Assembly: GCF_003856975.1 (NCBI RefSeq)
Contig: NZ_CP033107.1
Coordinates: forward strand, 2,232,001-2,296,000
DNA from: Plantibacter sp. PA-3-X8
GTDB taxonomy: Bacteria > Actinomycetota > Actinomycetes > Actinomycetales > Microbacteriaceae
DNA: 64,000 bases
Reading direction: 5' to 3'
Made by a program: the position numbers and the translations under genes. Every line of letters starts with the position of its first letter. Position 1 is the stretch's first letter. Shown here piece after piece: positions 58,124-64,000 of the stretch. The notes under the pieces are model-generated. The model ran no database searches. It worked only from the letters and a program-made list of their open reading frames with translations, and had not been told where the DNA came from.

Positions 58124-59194
58124 GTGACCGATCTCCGCGACGCCCCAGCCATCGGCCTCGGCATGCCGAGGCTCCGACGCATCGCCGGACGCCTCGCAGA
58201 CCTCCCCGTCGCCGGCGAGAAGCGCGTCCTGCTCGCCGCCCCTCGTGGTTACTGCGCCGGCGTGGACCGCGCGGTCGTCGCCGTCGAGAAGGCGCTCGAG
58301 CACTATGGCGCGCCGGTGTACGTCCGGAAGCAGATCGTCCACAACGTGCACGTCGTCGATCAGCTCGAGGCCCAGGGCGCGGTGTTCGTGGAGGAGGTCG
58401 ACGAGGTGCCGTCCGGCGCGCACATCGTCTTCAGTGCGCATGGCGTCTCGCCAGCTGTGGTCGATGCCGCCGCCGACCGCGGACTGCTCGCGATCGACGC
58501 CACCTGCCCGCTCGTCACCAAGGTGCACCGCGAGGCCGTACGCTTCGCCCGCGACGACTACGAGATCCTGCTCATCGGACACGAGGGGCACGAGGAGGTC
58601 GAGGGGACGGCCGGTGAAGCGCCCGACCACGTCACGCTCGTGACGAGCCCGGAAGCCGTCGACGACCTCGTCGTCGCCGACCCCGACAAAGTCGTGTGGC
58701 TCTCGCAGACCACGCTGTCGGTGGACGAGACCATGGAGACGGTCCGCCGCCTGCGCGAGCGGTTCCCGAAGCTCCAGGATCCGCCGAGCGACGACATCTG
58801 CTACGCGACCCAGAACCGTCAGGTCGCCATCAAGAAGGTGGCCCAGGACGCTGACCTCGTGATCGTGGTCGGGTCGGCGAACTCCTCGAACTCGGTGCGC
58901 CTCGTGGAGGTCGCCCTCGAGTACGGCGCGAAGGCCGCCTACCGCGTCGACTACGCGCACGAGATCCAGCAGGCCTGGCTCGACGGCGTCGTCACGGTCG
59001 GTGTCACCAGCGGCGCCTCCGTGCCGGAGGTCCTCGTCGACGAGGTCCTCGAAGAACTCTCCGGAGCCGGCTACGGCGCGGTGCAGGAAGTCAAGACGGC
59101 CGAGGAGGACCTCATGTTCTCCCTGCCGAAGGAGCTGCGCAAAGACCTTGCCGGCACGACCGATCCGCGCGCCCTGGGAGGGCGTCGACCATGA
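58124..59194 (+). CDS. ispH: 4-hydroxy-3-methylbut-2-enyl diphosphate reductase
   Basis: 356 residues. Last step of the MEP pathway, giving IPP and DMAPP. Three iron-sulfur cysteines: C44 ([10 protein letters not shown]), C128 ([15 protein letters not shown]) and C226 ([10 protein letters not shown]). Substrate residues [22 protein letters not shown] and SGASVPE are present. The first about 30 residues are an extension. GTG 58124 lies six bases after TAGAAT (58112-58117): leaderless. Overlaps the next gene by ATGA. Confirms the MEP route for isoprenoids. Confidence 0.97.
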   Translation: MTDLRDAPAIGLGMPRLRRIAGRLADLPVAGEKRVLLAAPRGYCAGVDRAVVAVEKALEHYGAPVYVRKQIVHNVHVVDQLEAQGAVFVEEVDEVPSGAHIVFSAHGVSPAVVDAAADRGLLAIDATCPLVTKVHREAVRFARDDYEILLIGHEGHEEVEGTAGEAPDHVTLVTSPEAVDDLVVADPDKVVWLSQTTLSVDETMETVRRLRERFPKLQDPPSDDICYATQNRQVAIKKVAQDADLVIVVGSANSSNSVRLVEVALEYGAKAAYRVDYAHEIQQAWLDGVVTVGVTSGASVPEVLVDEVLEELSGAGYGAVQEVKTAEEDLMFSLPKELRKDLAGTTDPRALGGRRP

Positions 59195-59799
59195 GCGAAT
59201 CCCGCCCCCGTCCGCAGTTCGGTGAGTACGCGCCCCCCGAGGAGCAGCGTGCCCGGATCGCCGAGCCCATCGACGAACAGCGGGCGGAGGAGCTCGGCAT
59301 CGCAACGGTCGTCCCCGTCGAACGGCAACCGCGGCAGCAGCAGGAGCCGACCCTCCGCGAGCAGACGCGTGAGCAGGCGCATGAGCCTGGGGTGGTGCAG
59401 CCGGGCGCTCCGACCGTGGCCGCCCGACGACCCGTCGCCGGAGACCGGATCGCGACGTCTATCCTGCTCGGACTCGGCCTCGTCGGCCTGATCGTGACCA
59501 TGCCGGGTCTGCTCGACCTCCCCGGCCTGATCCGCCCTGCACTCGTGCAGATGGGTGTCTCGGGGTACTCCTCGGACGGTCTCGCGAGCGCCATGGGCAT
59601 CCTGGCGCTCGGTCTCCAGATCGCCCTGTGGGTGGGCGCCATCATCCTGTCGAGCCGGTCCCTCCGCGCGGGTCGACTGACCTTCTGGATCCCGCTCGTC
59701 GCCGGTGTCGCAGCGAACCTGGTCGTGGTGATCTGTCTCGCCGTGGCCATGGGGGCCGACCCGGCGTTCATGGAGTACGTCCGCTCGCAGCAGCCGTAG
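59191..59799 (+). CDS. DUF6264-like membrane protein
   Basis: 202 residues. N-terminal 80 residues hydrophilic, charged and Gln/Glu-rich ([19 protein letters not shown]), followed by four predicted helices ([66 protein letters not shown]). The layout resembles the DUF6264 family of Microbacteriaceae, from memory. Function unknown. ATG overlaps the ispH stop (ATGA), so it is cotranscribed with ispH. A terminator follows. Confidence 0.7.
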   Translation: MSESRPRPQFGEYAPPEEQRARIAEPIDEQRAEELGIATVVPVERQPRQQQEPTLREQTREQAHEPGVVQPGAPTVAARRPVAGDRIATSILLGLGLVGLIVTMPGLLDLPGLIRPALVQMGVSGYSSDGLASAMGILALGLQIALWVGAIILSSRSLRAGRLTFWIPLVAGVAANLVVVICLAVAMGADPAFMEYVRSQQP

Positions 59800-59813
59800 T
59801 CGTCCACACACGA

Positions 59814-59847
59814 AGAACGGGCCCGGCAGCGATGCCGGGCCCGTTCT
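59814..59847. terminator. Bidirectional terminator between the membrane protein gene and fbaA
   Basis: Fifteen-base perfect stem (59814-59828, 59833-59847) with a GCGA tetraloop, between convergent genes. Confidence 0.88.
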
Positions 59848-59861
59848 GTTGGTGCAGGTGA

Positions 59862-60887
<1,026 letters not shown>

Positions 60888-60963
60888 GTCTTCTCCTTGC
60901 GTGGGGACGATTCGCCTTGAAGTCTAGTGACTCGGGCTCCGAGGCATACGGCACGATGGGGAC

Positions 60964-61959
60964 ATGATCGAGCGCACTCCGGACACCGACCTCCTCGACG
61001 GCTTCCTCGACGCCACGAGGGCCGCGGCTGCCGCCGTCGCGGGTCTCGTCGGAGGTGGAGACGGCATGCGCATCGACGGGGTCGCCGTCGATGCGCTCCG
61101 CCGAGCGCTCGAATCGCTCCCGGTCGACGGGCGCGTCGTCGTGGGGGAGGGCGAGAAGGACCGGGCGCCCATGCTCTTCGTCGGGGAACGTTTCGGCACG
61201 GGAGCGGGGCCGGCGATCGACCTCGCCGTCGACCCCGTGGACGGCACGAAGCTCGCTGCCTCCGGGAAGCCGGACTCCGTCGCCGTGATCGCCATCGCCC
61301 CGCGCGGTGCGATGTTCGACATCGGCCCGGCGTACTACCTCGAGAAGCTCGTCGCCGCCGGCGGGGGACGCGAGTTGTCGCTGGCCGACCCGATCGCGGT
61401 GACCCTCGACCGGCCCGCGGCCCGGCTGGGGCGGCCGGTCGAGCAGCTGCGGGTCGCGGTCCAGGACCGTCCGCGGAACGCGGCGACCGCCCAGGCCGTG
61501 ACCGCCGCCGGTGCCGAGCTCGTGAGCTTCATGGACGGCGACGTCGCCCTGTCCCTGCGGGCCGCGGCCGCCGACGGCGACCTCGATCTGCTCCTCGGTG
61601 TGGGAGGAGCCCCCGAGGGCATCCTCACGGCTGCCGCGGTCCGGGCCCTCGGTGGTTGGATGACAGCGCGCTTCGCACCGCAGTCGCCGGAGGAACGTGC
61701 GCGGCTCGCCGAGGCCAGGACCGATCTCGATCGCGAGGTCCCGCTCGACGAACTCTGCCGCGATGACGCCTGGCTGCTGCTCAGCGCCGTCACGTCGACC
61801 GCGCTCGCCGCCGGAGCCGAACTCGCCGGAGTCCGGGTCGAAGCGGACGGCGGTGTCATGGTCGAGTCCGCCGTCGTCGGTCCCGGAAGCCCGCTGACGA
61901 GGTCACGGAAGCGCCTCGATCGAGACGCACCCAGCGGCCTTCCCAGCCCGGTTCGATAG
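60964..61959 (+). CDS. GlpX-like class II fructose-1,6-bisphosphatase paralog
   Basis: 331 residues. All GlpX metal motifs are visible: VVVGEGEKDRAPMLF, DLAVDPVDGTKLAASGK, LGVGGAPEGILTAAAVRALGGWM. Compared with the other copy it carries extra loops and a less conserved C-terminus, so it may have another substrate such as sedoheptulose-1,7-bisphosphate or an inositol-like phosphate. CACGAT six bases before ATG 60964 is only a weak -10. Its TAG stop is embedded in the predicted -10 box of the next gene. Confidence 0.9.
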   Translation: MIERTPDTDLLDGFLDATRAAAAAVAGLVGGGDGMRIDGVAVDALRRALESLPVDGRVVVGEGEKDRAPMLFVGERFGTGAGPAIDLAVDPVDGTKLAASGKPDSVAVIAIAPRGAMFDIGPAYYLEKLVAAGGGRELSLADPIAVTLDRPAARLGRPVEQLRVAVQDRPRNAATAQAVTAAGAELVSFMDGDVALSLRAAAADGDLDLLLGVGGAPEGILTAAAVRALGGWMTARFAPQSPEERARLAEARTDLDREVPLDELCRDDAWLLLSAVTSTALAAGAELAGVRVEADGGVMVESAVVGPGSPLTRSRKRLDRDAPSGLPSPVR

Positions 61960-61962
61960 GCT
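61957..61962 (+). promoter_or_regulatory. Predicted -10 box of the second glpX gene
   Basis: TAGGCT, whose TAG is the stop codon of the upstream paralog. Predicted start near 61969, leader about 50 bases. The stop-codon overlap parallels that at 5673. Confidence 0.45.
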
Positions 61963-62021
61963 GAAACCCTCATCCACCGAAGCGTCGTGTCCCACGAGGC
62001 GAGCGATCCATGGAGGATCCA

Positions 62022-63008
62022 GTGACCCAGCCTGAAACCGGCTCCCACTATCTGCAGCCCGACCGCAACCTCGCCATGGAGCTCGTAAGAGCGACGGAGG
62101 CCGCCGCGATCCGGGCGGCGCCGTTCATCGGGCGAGGCGACAAGAACGCCGCCGACGGCGCAGCGGTCGACGCCATGCGCGCCTTCCTCGGCACCGTCAA
62201 CTTCGACGGCGTGGTCGTCATCGGCGAGGGCGAGAAGGATGAAGCGCCCATGCTGTTCAACGGCGAGCATGTCGGCAACGGCCGCGGCCCGTCCTGCGAC
62301 ATCGCCGTCGACCCGATCGACGGCACGAGCCTCACCGCCGCAGGCCGCCAGAACGCCCTCTCCGTCATCGCCGTGTCCGACCGCGGCAGCATGTTCGACC
62401 CGTCCGCGGTGTTCTACATGGACAAGATCGTCACCGGCGCCGACGGCATCGGTGTCGTCGACATCAGCCAGTCCATCGGCGACAACATCCGCGAGCTCGC
62501 GAAGGCCAAGGGCAAGCAGCCCGAGGACATCCGCGTCGCCGTCCTCGACCGACCGCGCCACGCGCAGCTCATCGAGGAGATCCGCGCGGCGGGTGCCGGG
62601 ACGCGTCTGCTGCTCGACGGCGACGTCGCGGGTGGCATCAACGCCGCGCGCTACGACTCGCGGATCGACATGTGCGTCGGCATCGGCGGCACGCCTGAGG
62701 GCATCATCACCGCGTGTGCGGTGAAGGCGCTCGGCGGGCTCATCCAGGGCAAGCTCATGCCGAAGGACGACGCCGAGCGTGAGCGTGCGCTCGCGGCCGG
62801 TCACGACCTCGACCGCGTCCTCGGCGCGAACGACCTCGTCCGCGGCGACAACACGTACTTCGTCGCGACGGGCGTCACCCACGGTGAACTCGTCGACGGT
62901 GTGCAGCGCAAGGGGCCGATCATCCGCACCGAGAGCCTCGTGCTGCGGTCGCGTTCCGGCACCATCCGTCGCGTCGAGGCGGACCACCTCGCGGCGAAGT
63001 GGCTGTAG
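62022..63008 (+). CDS. glpX: Class II fructose-1,6-bisphosphatase
   Basis: 328 residues. Close to mycobacterial GlpX (Rv1099c): GRGDKNAADGAAVDAMR, VVIGEGEKDEAPMLFNGEHVGNGRGP, DIAVDPIDGTSLTAAGRQNALSVI, GIGGTPEGIITACAVKALGG and GVQRKGPIIRTESL. Makes fructose-6-phosphate in gluconeogenesis. GTG 62022 is preferred, as GGAGG lies five bases upstream; ATG 62010 overlaps the ribosome-binding site. Probably the main enzyme, with the upstream copy a paralog. Confidence 0.95.
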   Translation: MTQPETGSHYLQPDRNLAMELVRATEAAAIRAAPFIGRGDKNAADGAAVDAMRAFLGTVNFDGVVVIGEGEKDEAPMLFNGEHVGNGRGPSCDIAVDPIDGTSLTAAGRQNALSVIAVSDRGSMFDPSAVFYMDKIVTGADGIGVVDISQSIGDNIRELAKAKGKQPEDIRVAVLDRPRHAQLIEEIRAAGAGTRLLLDGDVAGGINAARYDSRIDMCVGIGGTPEGIITACAVKALGGLIQGKLMPKDDAERERALAAGHDLDRVLGANDLVRGDNTYFVATGVTHGELVDGVQRKGPIIRTESLVLRSRSGTIRRVEADHLAAKWL

Positions 63009-63025
63009 CTGTTCCTCCAGCAGAG

Positions 63026-63067
63026 CGAAGCGCCCGGTTCCACCTCGCGGTGGGGCCGGGCGCTTCG
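63026..63067. terminator. Bidirectional terminator between glpX and rmuC
   Basis: Nineteen-base stem (63026-63044 with 63049-63067) including two G-U pairs, and a TCGC tetraloop, between convergent genes. Confidence 0.86.
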
Positions 63068-63087
63068 TCGTGCGGTGCTCGTGCAGG

Positions 63088-64000
63088 TCAGTCCTGGAGC
63101 CGGTGCGCGAGCCGGGCCTCGAGCTCGCTCGGCTCGCCATCGGACGGCTCCGGCGAGGGCTGCGCCTCCGGTGCGGTGAGGCGCTTCGGTGAGGCGTCGC
63201 TCTGGCTCACCTGACCGATGACCGTCGCCTCGTCGAGGGCGTCGAGCTTGCGCGCCGTGACGAGGACGCGGGTCTCGAACGACGAGGCGAACTGGTTGTA
63301 GTTGGTGACCGTGCTCTCGATGGACCGGCGCAGGCGGTCGGCGTGGTCAGACAGCGTCGAGAGCCGTTGGTAGAGCTCCTTGCCGAGGTCGAACAGTCGC
63401 TTCGCGTCCTCGGTGAGGACGTCCTGCTGCCAGGTGAACGCGACCGTCTTGAGGACCGCCCACAGGTTGACGGGGGAGGCGAGGGCGACCCGTTTGCCGA
63501 AGGCGTAGTCGAGCAGGCTCGCGTCGGCCTCGAGCGCTGCGGCGAGGAGCGACTCGCTCGGGATGAAGCAGATCACGAACTCCGGGCTCGACTCGAGGCC
63601 GCGCCAGTAGCCCTTCGCCGCAAGGGCGTCGACGTGCGACCGCACGGCCTTCACGTGCTGCGCGAGGAGGGCGGTACGTCGTGCGGCTTCCTCGCCTGTC
63701 GCCGTGACGGGGATGGTGCTGGCTTCGAGGTACTGCGCGAACGGCACCTTCGCGTCGACCGCGATCGACTTGCCGCCGGGGAGTCGCACGACCATGTCGG
63801 GTCGGCCGATGCCGTTGTCGGACGTGATGCTCGACTGCAGGTCGAAGTCGACGCGCTGCGTGAGGCCCGCGGCTTCCACGACGTTCCGGAGCTGGGTCTC
63901 GCCCCAGACGCCGCGGGTGGCGTTGTTGCGGAGCGCCGAGGCGAGCGACTCCGTCGTGGACCGCAGGCGTTCCTCGGACTCCGAAGCCGTCTTCAGTTGT
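63088..64000 (-). CDS. rmuC: DNA recombination protein RmuC, partial (5' end outside the window)
   Basis: About 303 residues of the C-terminal part. RmuC blocks: RGVWGETQLRNVVEAAGLTQ (the W-G-E start of the nuclease-like domain), GRPDMVVRLPGGKSIAVDAKVPFAQYLEA, VRSHVDALAAKGYW, PEFVICFIPSESLLAAALE and ASPVNLWAVLKTVAFTWQQD. It limits recombination and inversion between short repeats. The frame remains open to the window edge at 64000 with a coiled region upstream (SESEERLRSTTESLASALRN). The tail is Pro/Glu-rich. Confidence 0.95.
   Translation of the reverse strand, partial: QLKTASESEERLRSTTESLASALRNNATRGVWGETQLRNVVEAAGLTQRVDFDLQSSITSDNGIGRPDMVVRLPGGKSIAVDAKVPFAQYLEASTIPVTATGEEAARRTALLAQHVKAVRSHVDALAAKGYWRGLESSPEFVICFIPSESLLAAALEADASLLDYAFGKRVALASPVNLWAVLKTVAFTWQQDVLTEDAKRLFDLGKELYQRLSTLSDHADRLRRSIESTVTNYNQFASSFETRVLVTARKLDALDEATVIGQVSQSDASPKRLTAPEAQPSPEPSDGEPSELEARLAHRLQD

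Overview
The window is a high-GC chromosomal segment of an actinobacterium, most likely a member of the Microbacteriaceae. Evidence: GC-rich third codon positions throughout, a mycothiol S-conjugate amidase (mca), Actinobacteria-type families (DUF501, DUF4307, DUF4245, an Lsr2-type domain, a mycosin-like protease, an Rv1086-type prenyl transferase), and two tRNA genes without an encoded CCA end. No phage, insertion sequence, integrase or CRISPR array is visible. Genes are tightly packed on both strands and no stretch above 300 bases lacks a gene or candidate gene.

Layout. 1-3.4 kb: end of a methionine ABC permease, a MarR regulator, tRNA-Gln, glmU and prs. 3.4-7.2 kb: gnd and a divergent gluconokinase (gluconate to 6-phosphogluconate to the pentose phosphate pathway), ribosomal protein L25 with a leader that may encode a short peptide, and peptidyl-tRNA hydrolase. 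7.2-11 kb: an LxxTG-anchored surface protein and a two-gene unit of a FolP2-like dihydropteroate synthase paralog plus a RibD-C/dihydrofolate-reductase-like protein. 11-21 kb: mfd, an exported hydrolase, an aldehyde dehydrogenase, mazG, hisS, a membrane endonuclease/exonuclease/phosphatase-family protein. 20.6-26.3 kb: eno, an FtsB/DivIC-like protein, DUF501, a mycosin-like subtilase, type II NADH dehydrogenase. 26.4-31.8 kb is the most accessory-looking part: a tRNA-Leu(UAA) with an unusually short variable arm, a lipoprotein/divergent NRAMP/two PRC-barrel operon, a CinA-C protein, a protein consisting only of the Lsr2 dimerisation domain, a small acidic protein, a candidate small RNA and a rhodanese.

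31.9-38.7 kb: an Ig-like membrane protein, then a translationally coupled TetR/MFS/PLP-barrel/aldonolactone-oxidase operon with a perfect inverted repeat over its predicted start site. 38.8-46 kb: lemA-htpX, a Q-rich repeat membrane protein, a YcaQ-type DNA glycosylase, an AI-2E family permease coupled to threonine ammonia-lyase. 46-64 kb: greA, DUF4307, mca, a small membrane protein, a hemolysin III protein, uppS, a class V aminotransferase, phoH2, an orphan prepilin peptidase, fumC, beta-carbonic anhydrase, DUF4245, xseB, xseA, ispH, a membrane protein, class II aldolase, two tandem class II fructose-bisphosphatases, and the end of rmuC. From memory, the order pth/rplY/prs/glmU/mfd/mazG/eno/ftsB-like/DUF501 and greA/DUF4307/mca/hemolysin/uppS/phoH2/fumC/glpX/xseBA/ispH resembles Mycobacterium tuberculosis Rv1014c-Rv1025 and Rv1080c-Rv1110, so most of the window is an old conserved backbone with lineage-specific insertions.

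A recurrent signal crosses the window: at sixteen or more genes a TANNNT-like -10 box ends exactly 6 (sometimes 7) bases before the start codon, which predicts leaderless mRNAs. The most interesting candidates for undescribed biology are the Lsr2 dimerisation-domain-only protein, the NRAMP/PRC-barrel operon, the TetR/ALO operon and the small RNA candidate.
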